Assembly: GCA_002392385.1 (NCBI GenBank)
Contig: DGGX01000075.1
Coordinates: 1 to 11,944, forward strand
DNA length: 11,944 bases
From: Lachnospiraceae bacterium UBA3863
GTDB taxonomy: Bacteria; Bacillota; Clostridia; Lachnospirales; Lachnospiraceae
Direction: 5' to 3'
In this document: one piece after another, positions 1 to 7,227 of the stretch
Numbering within the stretch: the stretch's first letter is position 1
Layout: the number at the start of each line of letters is the position of its first letter
Made by a program: the position numbers and the translations under genes
Notes under the pieces: model-generated
What the model was told of the DNA's origin: nothing
The model's input: the letters and a program-made list of their open reading frames with translations, nothing else
The model's database searches: none

Positions 1-1
1 G

Positions 2-373
2 ACAGCCAGGGAGATCCGCCAGGTCTATGAGGAGACGGGAAACGTCCTGGATCCCCACACGGCGGTGGGCTCCTACGTCTACCGGAAATATGCCGCGCAG
101 ACAGGGGACAGGACCAGAACGGTGGTGGTCTCCACTGCCAGTCCCTATAAGTTTGAGACGGCTGTCCTGGACGCCCTGGGAGAAGACACGGCGGCCATCC
201 AGGCAGAGGGGAAGGGTCCTGAGAGGATCAGCGAGCTGTCCGGCGTACCCATCCCCAAGGCGGTGCTGGAGCTGCGCAGCGCGCCTGTCCGGCACAAGAT
301 CACCTGCGAAGGAACGCAGAAAGCCATGGAGAGAGAGGTAAGACGCTTTTTGGGCCTTGCTGAAAACAACTGA
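2..373 (+). CDS. thrC: Threonine synthase, C-terminal part (5' end outside window)
   Basis: This frame is open from the window edge and ends at TGA 371-373, giving the last 123 residues of a protein that began upstream. Threonine synthase is a cytosolic PLP enzyme that converts O-phosphohomoserine to threonine in the last step of threonine synthesis. The recognisable part is the C-terminal block DPHTAVGSYVYRKY followed by VVVSTASPYKFETAVL, which matches the 'DPHTA...STASP.KF' signature of the roughly 490-500-residue bacterial ThrC family. The PLP-binding lysine would lie upstream and cannot be checked. The next gene starts 20 bases downstream on the same strand, so the two may be co-transcribed. 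The family call rests on motif recognition of a fragment, but the motif is distinctive. Confidence 0.9.
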   Translation, partial: TAREIRQVYEETGNVLDPHTAVGSYVYRKYAAQTGDRTRTVVVSTASPYKFETAVLDALGEDTAAIQAEGKGPERISELSGVPIPKAVLELRSAPVRHKITCEGTQKAMEREVRRFLGLAENN

Positions 374-393
374 CAACAGGAGGAAGAACCCTT

Positions 394-2190
394 ATGGGGG
401 AAATACACAGTAAACGGATCGGTCAGCTGCGGAGAAGACTGGCCGGTGCCCGTGCGGATGCAGTACTGATCCCGACGAGCGACTACCATAATTCCGAGTA
501 TGTCTCGGATCATTTCAAGACAAGAGAATTCTTCAGCGGATTCACAGGCTCCGCAGGCACACTGGCTGTGACCGCCGGGGAGGCCTGCCTCTGGACGGAC
601 GGGCGTTATTTCGTCCAGGCCGGTCATGAGCTGGAGGGCTCCGGCGTGCGCCTGATGAAGATGCAGGAGCCGGGTGTCCCCACGACCCTGGAGTATCTCT
701 GCGACAATCTGGGGCAGGGACAGGTCCTCTGCTTCGACGGCCGCTGCGTGACGGACAGGGCCGGCAGAGAGATGGCCGGTGCCCTGGAGAGCAGGGGGAT
801 CCGGCTGGATTCCTCCATGGATCCCGCGGAAGGCATCTGGACAGACCGGCCTCAGCGGCCTGCCGGCAGGGTCCGGATCCTGGATGTGGCCTATGCCGGA
901 CTCTCCGCCGAGGACAAGCTGAAGGCTGTCAGGCAGCGGATGACGGACAAGGGCGGCTGCGCCTGCGCTTCCTCCCGCCTGGATGACCTCATGTGGCTTC
1001 TGAACCTGCGGGGGAGTGACGTGGAATGCAATCCCGTGGCTCTCTGCCATCTCTATCTGCGCATGGAGGACTTCTGTCTCTTCCTGCAGGAGGGGACAGC
1101 TGATCCGGAGGTCACCGCTTATATTGAGAACATGGGCGGCAGGATCCTGCCCTACGACAGCTTCGTGGAATACCTCGCCGGCGCGGAGGAGGAGGGACCG
1201 GTCCTGATCGATCCCGACGGCATCAGCTACGCCGCCGCGGCGGCCCTGCGGTCCCATCTGCGGGTCCGGGAATGGGTCAGCCCCATGCAGATGATGAAGG
1301 CGGTCAAGAACAGCACGGAGCTGGCCAACCTGCGGGAATGCTACCGCCGGGACAGCGCCGCCCTGTGCAGCTTCATCTACTGGCTCAAGCACCACCCGGA
1401 TATCTCTCAGGAAACGGAATACACCGCTGCCATGCGTCTGGACGCCATGCGGGCTGAACTGCCCGATTTCGCGGGGCTTTCCTTCCCGACCATCTCGGCC
1501 TACGGCCCCAACGCGGCCATGATGCATTATGAGGCGGACAGCGACAATGCCGCACAGCTCAGGCCGGAGGGCATGCTGCTGGTGGACAGCGGCGGGCAGT
1601 ATCTGACGGGCACCACAGACGTGACCAGGACCATGGCCCTGGGCCCCGTGACAGAGGAGATGCGGACCGATTATACCCTGACGGCGGCCGGCAACCTGCA
1701 GCTGATGGACGCGGTCTTTCTCCATGGCTGCACCGGCAGGAACCTGGACATCCTCAGCCGCGAGCCCCTCTGGAAGAAGGGGATCGACTATAAATGCGGG
1801 ACCGGCCACGGCATCGGCTATTATCTCAACGTCCATGAGGCGCCGCCCAATATCCGCTGGCGCTTCCTGCCCGGCAGCCGGGAGGACGTGATCGAGCCCG
1901 GCATGATCGTCTCCGACGAGCCCGGCGTCTACATTCAGGACAAGTTCGGCATCCGGATCGAGACCATCCTGGAGTGCGAGGAGATGACGGAGAACAGCGA
2001 CGGACGCTTCCTGCGATTCCGCCCTCTGACCCTGGTGCCCCTGGACAGAGAGCTCCTGGAGCCTTCCCTTCTGTCCCCGGAGAACCGCCAGGTACTCAAC
2101 GATTACCACGCGCGGGTCTATGAAGAGATCGCGCCGCTCCTTCCCGAGGAGGAGGCCTCCTGGCTCAGGGAACAGACGCTCCCTGTCTGA
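394..2190 (+). CDS. Xaa-Pro aminopeptidase (aminopeptidase P), peptidase family M24B
   Basis: Predicted cytosolic metalloaminopeptidase of 598 residues that removes an N-terminal residue preceding proline. The length and order fit the long, three-domain form: a creatinase-like N-terminal domain (about 5-135), a second creatinase-like domain (about 150-310), the pita-bread catalytic domain (about 320-535) and a short C-terminal extension (535-598). All five expected metal ligands are visible: D398 (LLVDSGGQY), D409 (GTTDVTRT), H472 (GTGHGIGYYLNVHE), E509 (SDEPGVY) and E523 (GIRIETI). There is no signal peptide or membrane segment. The start ATG 394 is set by AGGAGG at 378-383. The gene follows thrC by 20 bases. 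No clear terminator lies between its stop and the promoter at 2232-2243, so read-through into the 6S-like region is possible. The family is secure; substrate preference is inferred. Confidence 0.93.
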   Translation: MGEIHSKRIGQLRRRLAGARADAVLIPTSDYHNSEYVSDHFKTREFFSGFTGSAGTLAVTAGEACLWTDGRYFVQAGHELEGSGVRLMKMQEPGVPTTLEYLCDNLGQGQVLCFDGRCVTDRAGREMAGALESRGIRLDSSMDPAEGIWTDRPQRPAGRVRILDVAYAGLSAEDKLKAVRQRMTDKGGCACASSRLDDLMWLLNLRGSDVECNPVALCHLYLRMEDFCLFLQEGTADPEVTAYIENMGGRILPYDSFVEYLAGAEEEGPVLIDPDGISYAAAAALRSHLRVREWVSPMQMMKAVKNSTELANLRECYRRDSAALCSFIYWLKHHPDISQETEYTAAMRLDAMRAELPDFAGLSFPTISAYGPNAAMMHYEADSDNAAQLRPEGMLLVDSGGQYLTGTTDVTRTMALGPVTEEMRTDYTLTAAGNLQLMDAVFLHGCTGRNLDILSREPLWKKGIDYKCGTGHGIGYYLNVHEAPPNIRWRFLPGSREDVIEPGMIVSDEPGVYIQDKFGIRIETILECEEMTENSDGRFLRFRPLTLVPLDRELLEPSLLSPENRQVLNDYHARVYEEIAPLLPEEEASWLREQTLPV

Positions 2191-2231
2191 AAACAAGAAA
2201 ATAAGCCGCGGGTGTTCCGCATTCCGTAAGA

Positions 2232-2243
2232 GTATGGTATAAT
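2232..2243 (+). promoter_or_regulatory. Extended -10 promoter driving the 6S-like RNA
   Basis: A perfect TATAAT at 2238-2243 is preceded by TG at 2235-2236 with one spacer base, giving a textbook sigma-A extended -10 (TATGGTATAAT). The hexamer 17 bases upstream (TTCCGC, 2215-2220) matches the -35 consensus at only its first two bases, which is common when an extended -10 is present. The predicted transcription start, about 7 bases downstream near 2249-2250, coincides with the first base of the long closing stem of the RNA described next. This independent agreement supports both calls. Confidence 0.75.
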
Positions 2244-2248
2244 CAGCT

Positions 2249-2433
2249 TGCCTGAAATGTTGTACATTTCTGCCATTTTGAACCTACAATTACTTTAAAC
2301 GGGAATCTCATATCGCCTGCATGGCTGTCACGCCTTCGTGCGCAAGCATAGGCAGAGGAAGGCAAAAGTGCAGGCTGCGGACACCCACCTGGCTGCGTGC
2401 TAGGAGTCAAAATGCAGAAACACATTTCGGGTA
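2249..2433 (+). ncRNA. ssrS: 6S RNA (SsrS-like regulator of RNA polymerase)
   Basis: 6S RNA mimics an open promoter and binds the housekeeping RNA polymerase holoenzyme. The segment folds as one long irregular hairpin, as that family does. TGCCTGAAATGT (2249-2260) pairs with ACATTTCGGGTA (2422-2433) over 12 bp with two G-U pairs. TTTCTGC and ATTTTGA (2267-2273, 2275-2281, one bulged C) pair perfectly with 2407-2420. CCTA (2283-2286) pairs with TAGG (2401-2404). A large unpaired centre follows (about 2287-2314 and 2376-2400), then an apical stem from GCCTGC (2315-2320) with GCAGGC (2370-2375). Closing stem, central bubble and apical arm, about 185 nt in all, are the 6S architecture, and the closing strands resemble the CTGAGATGT/CATCTCGG ends of E. 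coli 6S. A dedicated promoter and a downstream terminator support an independent transcript. The family assignment comes from structure and partial sequence likeness, not a covariance-model search. Confidence 0.78.
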
Positions 2434-2441
2434 TTTCTGTG

Positions 2442-2495
2442 TGCGGGCCCGGCGCCGCGCGGGAGTCTGTCAGGACTCCCGGAGCCTCACCCGCA
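2442..2495 (+). other. Structured segment between 6S-like RNA and terminator
   Basis: Downstream of the 6S closing stem lies a second, separate fold. TGCGGG (2442-2447) pairs with CCCGCA (2490-2495). Inside it, CGGGAGTC (2460-2467) pairs perfectly with GACTCCCG (2474-2481) around a six-base loop. The left internal side is very GC-rich and includes GGCGCC. Only 8 bases separate it from the closing stem, so it is probably on the same primary transcript and is either a 3' extension removed by processing or a small RNA of its own. No family was recognised. Confidence 0.5.
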
Positions 2496-2499
2496 GGAG

Positions 2500-2529
2500 C
2501 CCCGCAGTTGTCTGCGGGGTCTTTGCTTT
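2500..2529 (+). terminator. Rho-independent terminator after the 6S-like transcript
   Basis: CCCCGCAG (2500-2507), loop TTGT and CTGCGGGG (2512-2519) form a perfect 8-bp GC-rich stem, followed by the T-rich tract TCTTTGCTTT (2520-2529). It ends the transcript started at about 2250 and insulates the downstream aminopeptidase gene. Confidence 0.85.
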
Positions 2530-2540
2530 AAAGAACACTG

Positions 2541-2569
2541 TTGGTAAACAAACGTACAGTTCTGATAAT
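2541..2569 (+). promoter_or_regulatory. Candidate promoter of the M18 aminopeptidase-queA operon
   Basis: TTGGTA (2541-2546, 4 of 6 to TTGACA) and GATAAT (2564-2569, 5 of 6 to TATAAT) are spaced 17 bases apart, directly after the terminator at 2500-2529. The expected transcript start near 2576 is only about 6 bases before the chosen ATG at 2582, so the leader would be nearly absent. Either the mRNA is almost leaderless, or the real promoter is further upstream and this match is fortuitous. Confidence 0.4.
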
Positions 2570-2581
2570 GGAGAGAGAAGA

Positions 2582-3991
2582 ATGATCGAGAGAGAGAACG
2601 CCTGGCTGTCCTATGATGAGGCCGGGGAAAGAGAATGCAGCGACCTGGCGGAGGATTACCGCCTGTTTCTGGACAGGAGCAAGACCGAGAGAGAATGCAT
2701 CGACTATTTTGTCAACGAGGCGGAGAAGGCGGGCTATCGTGAACTGACCGGCCTGATCCGGGAGGGAGCCTCCCTGAAGCCCGGTGACTGCGTATACAGC
2801 GTCTGGATGAACAAGTCCATGGCCCTCTTCCGGATCGGCGAGGAGCCTTTCGAGCAGGGCATCAATATTCTGGGCGCCCACATCGATTCCCCCCGTCTGG
2901 ACGTGAAGCAGAATCCCCTCTATGAGGACGGCGGCCTCTGCTATCTGGACACTCATTATTACGGCGGCATCAAGAAGTACCAGTATGTGGCCATGCCCCT
3001 GGCCATTCACGGCGTGGTCGTGAAGAAAAACGGGGAGACCGTGGACTTCTGCATCGGCGAGGATGAGGATGATCCGGTATTCTTCATCTCGGATATCCTG
3101 ATCCACCTGGCCCAGGAGCAGATGGTCAAGACCGCCGACAAGGTGGTGGAGGGAGAGAATCTGGACCTCCTCATCGGCAGCCGTCCCGCCGCCGCGGAAG
3201 AAGGCAAGGAGCGCAAGGACCCTGTGGCGGACGCCATCCGCGAACTGCTCCGCGGGGATTATGGCATTGAAGAGGCGGATATGGAATCCGCCGAGCTGGA
3301 GATCGTGCCTGCCGGACGCGCCAGAGATGCCGGTCTGGACCGGAGCATGATCCTGGCCTATGGTCACGACGACCGTTCCTGTGCCTATCCCTCCTTCCGG
3401 GCCCAGCTGGAGGTGACAGACAACCGCCGCACCAGCTGCACCCTCCTGGTGGACAAGGAGGAGATCGGCAGCGTGGGCGCTACCGGCATGCAGTCCCGCT
3501 TCTTTGAGAATGCCCTGGCGGAAGTCATGGAGCTCTGCGGCGCCTACTCGGAGCTGGCCCTCCGCAGGACCCTGGCCAGCAGCTGCATGCTGAGTTCGGA
3601 TGTCAGCGCGGGCTTTGATCCCTTATATGCCTCCGCCTTTGAGAAGAAAAATGCCGCCTACATGGGCCGCGGTCTTGTCCTGAACAAGTTCACCGGCGCC
3701 AGAGGCAAGAGCGGCTCCAACGATGCCAATGCCGAGTATATTGCCCACCTGCGGGATATTTTTGACAAGGGCGGCGTGAAGACCCAGACCGCGGAGCTGG
3801 GCCGTGTCGACCTGGGCGGCGGCGGCACCATCGCCTACATCCTGGCCCTCTACGGCATGAACGTCATCGACAGCGGCGTGCCCGTCCTGAGCATGCACGC
3901 GCCCTGGGAGGCCGTCAGCAAGGCGGACCTCTATGAGGCTTATAAGGGCTACAAGGTATTTCTGAGAGAGGCGGCAATGCGCAATGCTTAA
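2582..3991 (+). CDS. Aminopeptidase, peptidase family M18
   Basis: Predicted cytosolic dinuclear-zinc aminopeptidase of 469 residues, the usual length for the family, which favours acidic N-terminal residues in characterised members. Visible motifs are [12 protein letters not shown] (H100, D102), GHDDRSCAY (D263), [15 protein letters not shown] (E293/E294), [10 protein letters not shown] (D340) and SMHAPWE (H439), which supply the expected metal ligands and catalytic acid. The frame stays open upstream to 2321, but that stretch covers the 6S-like RNA and its terminator. Homology begins at [13 protein letters not shown], and purine-rich GAGAGAGAAG (2571-2580) precedes ATG 2582, so this start is preferred. 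The last 8 bases overlap queA, implying translational coupling. Family assignment is secure; substrate is inferred from the family. Confidence 0.92.
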   Translation: MIERENAWLSYDEAGERECSDLAEDYRLFLDRSKTERECIDYFVNEAEKAGYRELTGLIREGASLKPGDCVYSVWMNKSMALFRIGEEPFEQGINILGAHIDSPRLDVKQNPLYEDGGLCYLDTHYYGGIKKYQYVAMPLAIHGVVVKKNGETVDFCIGEDEDDPVFFISDILIHLAQEQMVKTADKVVEGENLDLLIGSRPAAAEEGKERKDPVADAIRELLRGDYGIEEADMESAELEIVPAGRARDAGLDRSMILAYGHDDRSCAYPSFRAQLEVTDNRRTSCTLLVDKEEIGSVGATGMQSRFFENALAEVMELCGAYSELALRRTLASSCMLSSDVSAGFDPLYASAFEKKNAAYMGRGLVLNKFTGARGKSGSNDANAEYIAHLRDIFDKGGVKTQTAELGRVDLGGGGTIAYILALYGMNVIDSGVPVLSMHAPWEAVSKADLYEAYKGYKVFLREAAMRNA

Positions 3992-5039
3992 GACAGCGGA
4001 CTATGATTTCCATCTGCCCCAGGAGCTGATCGCCCAGGATCCCCTGACGGACAGGTCCTCCTGCCGTCTCCTGGTGATCGACCGGAACTCCGGGCGCTTC
4101 CTGCACCGCAGATTCAATGAGATCGGACACTTTCTGCGGCCCGGCGACCTTCTGGTGCTCAATGACACCAAGGTCATACCGGCCCGGCTTCTGGGCACCA
4201 AGAAGGACACCGGCGCGGCCGTGGAGATCCTCCTTCTAAAGCGCCTGGGAGCGGACCTGTGGGAGACTCTGGTCAAGCCCGGCAAGAAGCTCCGCGCGGG
4301 CGCGGAGGTCGTCTTCGGGGACGGGTCTCTGCGGGCGGTCATAAAGGAGGTCCTGCCGGACGGCAACCGGATCGTGGAATTTCATTATGCGGGGATCTTC
4401 GAGGAGGTCCTGGACAGGCTGGGGGAGATGCCCCTGCCTCCCTATATCACCCACAAGCTCCAGGATCCCTCCATGTACCAGACTGTCTACGCCCGTTATG
4501 AGGGAAGCGCAGCCGCGCCCACGGCCGGCCTGCATTTCGACCGTCCCCTGATGGAGAGCATCCAGAAGGCCGGCGTGGACCTGGTCTATGTGACCCTGCA
4601 TGTGGGACTGGGCACCTTCCGCCCGGTCAAGGTGGAGGACGCGGAGAAGCACGTGATGCATTCCGAGTGGTACCGGGTGACCCCGGAAGCGGCGCAGGCC
4701 ATCAACCAGGCCAGGGCCGAGGGCAGGAGAGTCATCTGCGTGGGCACCACGGCCTGCCGCACGGTGGAAAGCGCTGCCGATGAGAACGGCATCGTACAGC
4801 CGGGCGCGGAGGAGACCTCCATCTTCATCTATCCGGGCTACCGGTTCAAGGTGATGGACGGACTGATCACCAATTTCCACCTGCCCCAGTCCACCCTGCT
4901 CATGCTGGTCTCCGCCTTCGCCGGGCGGGACCATGTCCTGGCGGCCTACGAAGAGGCGGTCAGGGAGAAGTACCGTTTCTTCTCCTTCGGCGACGCCTGT
5001 TTCTTCACGGATGATCTCTCAGAAGGCACGGACCGGTGA
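3984..5039 (+). CDS. queA: S-adenosylmethionine:tRNA ribosyltransferase-isomerase QueA
   Basis: Predicted cytosolic enzyme of 351 residues (E. coli QueA is about 356). It transfers and isomerises the ribosyl group of SAM onto 7-aminomethyl-7-deazaguanine in tRNA to make epoxyqueuosine, the penultimate step of queuosine synthesis. Family blocks seen in order: [14 protein letters not shown] (7-20), [15 protein letters not shown] (57-71), [21 protein letters not shown] (165-185, described here as the QTVYA...APTAGLHF block), [10 protein letters not shown] (206-215), [10 protein letters not shown] (254-263) and [19 protein letters not shown] (296-314). The ATG lies inside the end of the M18 gene (8-base overlap), so translation is probably coupled. 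No other queuosine gene is present in the window. Confidence 0.96.
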   Translation: MLKTADYDFHLPQELIAQDPLTDRSSCRLLVIDRNSGRFLHRRFNEIGHFLRPGDLLVLNDTKVIPARLLGTKKDTGAAVEILLLKRLGADLWETLVKPGKKLRAGAEVVFGDGSLRAVIKEVLPDGNRIVEFHYAGIFEEVLDRLGEMPLPPYITHKLQDPSMYQTVYARYEGSAAAPTAGLHFDRPLMESIQKAGVDLVYVTLHVGLGTFRPVKVEDAEKHVMHSEWYRVTPEAAQAINQARAEGRRVICVGTTACRTVESAADENGIVQPGAEETSIFIYPGYRFKVMDGLITNFHLPQSTLLMLVSAFAGRDHVLAAYEEAVREKYRFFSFGDACFFTDDLSEGTDR

Positions 5040-5057
5040 GGGCAGCTGCCTGTCCGG

Positions 5058-5086
5058 TTGAATCGTCCGGGGCTGTGTGATACCAT
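5058..5086 (+). promoter_or_regulatory. Candidate promoter of the polysaccharide operon
   Basis: TTGAAT (5058-5063, 4 of 6) and TACCAT (5081-5086, 4 of 6) are separated by 17 bases, and TG at 5078-5079 gives an extended -10. The predicted start near 5092-5093 would leave a leader of about 23-38 bases, depending on the start codon used. It sits just after the queA stop codon, with no terminator seen between, so read-through from queA is also possible. Confidence 0.4.
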
Positions 5087-5129
5087 GATAGAAATGATGC
5101 ACAAGGGTGATCTTGTGAAAGGCAGGACT

Positions 5130-5969
5130 ATGCCAGTGAATGAACAGAAGGCTGTCATTGTGGTGGCCTCCCATAAACCCTATAAAATGCCTGCGGACCC
5201 TGTCTACAGGCCTCTTTTCGTGGGCGCGGCGCTCCATCCGGACAAGGTAGAGGAGATGGCCGCCCAGGGCTATGCCGCAGATGACACGGGCGACAATATC
5301 TCTGAGAAGAATCCGGGCTACTGTGAGCTGACGGCTCTCTACTGGGCCTGGAAGAATCTGGAGGCGGATGCCGTGGGCCTGGCCCATTACCGGCGGCATT
5401 TCGCGGGCAGGAACTGGCGGAAGAGGAAGGAGGATCCTTTTGACAGGGTCCTGACCGGGCGCGAGCTCCAGTTCCTTCTGCAGAAGGCCCGCGTTCTGGT
5501 GCCGGTCAGGCAGAGTTACTATATCGAGACCCTCTATTCCCACTACGCCCACACCCACGACGGGGCCCATCTGGATCTGGTCAGGCAGATCCTTGCAGAG
5601 AAGTATGCGGACTATCTTCCCGCCTATGACCGGGCGGTCAACAGGACCTGGGGCTATATGTTCAATATGCTGGTGGCGGAGAGAGACCTCTTCGATGCCT
5701 ACTGCGGCTGGCTCTTCGATATCCTCGGGGAGCTGGAGACCAGAGTGGACACGGAGGGCATGACCTCCTTCCAGCAGCGCTTCTACGGAAGAGTCAGCGA
5801 GATATTGTTCAATGTCTGGCTGGAGAGACAGCAGGAGACAGGCCTTCTGGCTCCTGAGGAGATCCGGGAGGTCCCCTATCTCTATATGGAGAAGATCAAC
5901 TGGATCAGGAAGGGAACGGCCTTCCTGAAGGCCAAGTTCCTGCGCAGAAAATACGACGGGAGTTTCTGA
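5130..5969 (+). CDS. DUF4422-type putative glycosyltransferase
   Basis: Protein of 279 residues recognised as a DUF4422 family member, found in capsule and exopolysaccharide loci and thought to act as cytosolic glycosyltransferases. The N-terminal strand AVIVVASHKPYKMPADPVY (8-26), GDNISEKNPGYCELTALYW (54-72) and GLAHYRRHF (83-91) are the conserved family blocks. No signal peptide or membrane helix is seen, but the basic C-terminus (WIRKGTAFLKAKFLRRK) could lie against the membrane. ATG 5130 gives a normal family N-terminus, with AGGA only 2 bases upstream. GTG 5115 is a real alternative, because GGTGATC (5106-5112) matches the 16S tail at good spacing. The Wzy-like gene follows after 4 bases. 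Sugar donor and acceptor cannot be told from sequence. Confidence 0.82.
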   Translation: MPVNEQKAVIVVASHKPYKMPADPVYRPLFVGAALHPDKVEEMAAQGYAADDTGDNISEKNPGYCELTALYWAWKNLEADAVGLAHYRRHFAGRNWRKRKEDPFDRVLTGRELQFLLQKARVLVPVRQSYYIETLYSHYAHTHDGAHLDLVRQILAEKYADYLPAYDRAVNRTWGYMFNMLVAERDLFDAYCGWLFDILGELETRVDTEGMTSFQQRFYGRVSEILFNVWLERQQETGLLAPEEIREVPYLYMEKINWIRKGTAFLKAKFLRRKYDGSF

Positions 5970-5973
5970 CGCT

Positions 5974-7227
5974 ATGAGGATCCGCTCACGGCAGGCCGCG
6001 CCTCTGCGGCTGGCAGATGCCCCCGCATCGGTCAGCGCGGAGTCGCTGCTCTTTCATCTCGGTCTGGTCCTCTTTGTGATGCAGACCTATATATTCCATT
6101 CGGAGTACGAGGCGTATCTGGGCGCGGCTGTGTCCAAATCGATGCGCATGCTCTGTCTGGGGATCTTCCTGCTGAAGGTCCTGCTGGCGGAGAGAAGCCT
6201 GTCCCTGCGGCTGATCTCCGTGACGGCGGCCGTCGGCGCTTTTATCATGCTCATACAGCAGATGGCGGGAGCCGGCATCAACCTCCTGATGCTGGTCATG
6301 CTGCTTCTGGCAGCCAAGGACATTCCCTACCGTTCCCTGTGCAGGACCATGTTCTGGAGCTGTCTTTTCTGTATGCTCGCGGTCCTGATCGGGTACCGCC
6401 AGGGTCTGTTCTACCGCGTGGCCATGCTGGAAGAGGCCCGCACCCGGGAATATCTGGGCTTCACCTATGTGACCTTCGGCCCCATCTATTTCCTCAATAT
6501 TCTTTTCTGCGGACTCTATGCCTATACAGGGTATCCGCGCGCGGAGAATGAGGGGATCGCCGACGTGCAGCCGGCCGTCACCTGGTTCCTTCTGTGCGCC
6601 ATGATGGTCTGGAATCTCTGGTTCTACAGACAGACGGACACGACCCTGATCTTTCTGGTGGGGGCCATGTTCCTGGGCCTCTATTTCCTTGAGATCAAGC
6701 TGCGCATTTCCATCTTCAGGAACAACCGGCTCACCCGTTTCCTGGCGGCCGCCATCTTTCCGGCCCTCTGCCTCTTCATCGTGGTGCTCAGCAGCTGCTT
6801 CCGGCCGGGACATCCCTTCTGGGAAGCCCTGGATGACCTGTCCCATAACCGGATCGGTCTCAATTACAAGGGCCTGACGGACTATGGCGTGAAGCTTCTG
6901 GGCCAGGTCATCAAGCAGAACACCGACACCCTGAAGGGGGATTATTTCTACATCGACAGCGGCTATGTAAAGGCGCTTCTGAACTACGGACTCATTCTCA
7001 CCATCCTGATCCTGGCTGTGTATTCCTTCATGTTTACGGCAGCCATAGCCGGGCGTGACATCGTGCTCTGCATCTGGTTCTTCTGCCTGGCCTGCTACGC
7101 GGTGATCAACAACAACATCATCTCGCCGGTGGAAAATGCCGGCATCCTGGCCTTCTGGTACTGCCTGAGACTCAGAAGCAGCAGCCGGGCCCGAAAACGG
7201 AAAACGAGGCAGCCCATTGAACAGTGA
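5974..7227 (+). CDS. Wzy-like polysaccharide polymerase (membrane protein)
   Basis: Integral membrane protein of 417 residues with about 11-12 hydrophobic segments (roughly 25-41, 57-73, 80-98, 101-116, 127-144, 163-187, 202-218, 223-241, 257-277, 335-360, 364-384, 387-400). A large extracytoplasmic loop (278-334) holds NRIGL (292-296), a G-V-K-L-L-G block (305-310) and DSGYVKALLNYGL (328-340). This R-I / G..L.G / D..Y...LL.YG pattern is typical of Wzy-type polymerases, which join lipid-linked repeat units on the outer face of the membrane. Sequence conservation in Wzy proteins is low, so the call rests on topology, the loop pattern and the adjacent flippase. GGGAG at about 5959-5963 precedes ATG 5974. 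The end overlaps the flippase gene by 11 bases. Confidence 0.8.
   Translation: MRIRSRQAAPLRLADAPASVSAESLLFHLGLVLFVMQTYIFHSEYEAYLGAAVSKSMRMLCLGIFLLKVLLAERSLSLRLISVTAAVGAFIMLIQQMAGAGINLLMLVMLLLAAKDIPYRSLCRTMFWSCLFCMLAVLIGYRQGLFYRVAMLEEARTREYLGFTYVTFGPIYFLNILFCGLYAYTGYPRAENEGIADVQPAVTWFLLCAMMVWNLWFYRQTDTTLIFLVGAMFLGLYFLEIKLRISIFRNNRLTRFLAAAIFPALCLFIVVLSSCFRPGHPFWEALDDLSHNRIGLNYKGLTDYGVKLLGQVIKQNTDTLKGDYFYIDSGYVKALLNYGLILTILILAVYSFMFTAAIAGRDIVLCIWFFCLACYAVINNNIISPVENAGILAFWYCLRLRSSSRARKRKTRQPIEQ

Noticed and set aside
145..2196. Long open frame on the minus strand opposite thrC/M24 (683 codons), and similar long antisense frames at 5986-7263, 7172-8356 and 8584-10002
   Set aside because: The sense-strand proteins have clear family motifs and proper ribosome binding sites. 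The antisense frames arise from high GC and the third-base bias of the sense genes, and their translations show no recognisable domain.
2191..2237. Possible terminator after the M24 peptidase (GCGG-GTGTT-CCGC)
   Set aside because: The stem is only four pairs and no T-run follows on the plus strand.
2321..2581. In-frame N-terminal extension of the M18 aminopeptidase
   Set aside because: It runs through the 6S-like RNA and a strong terminator, has no ribosome binding site at 2321, and family homology begins at MIERENAW (2582).
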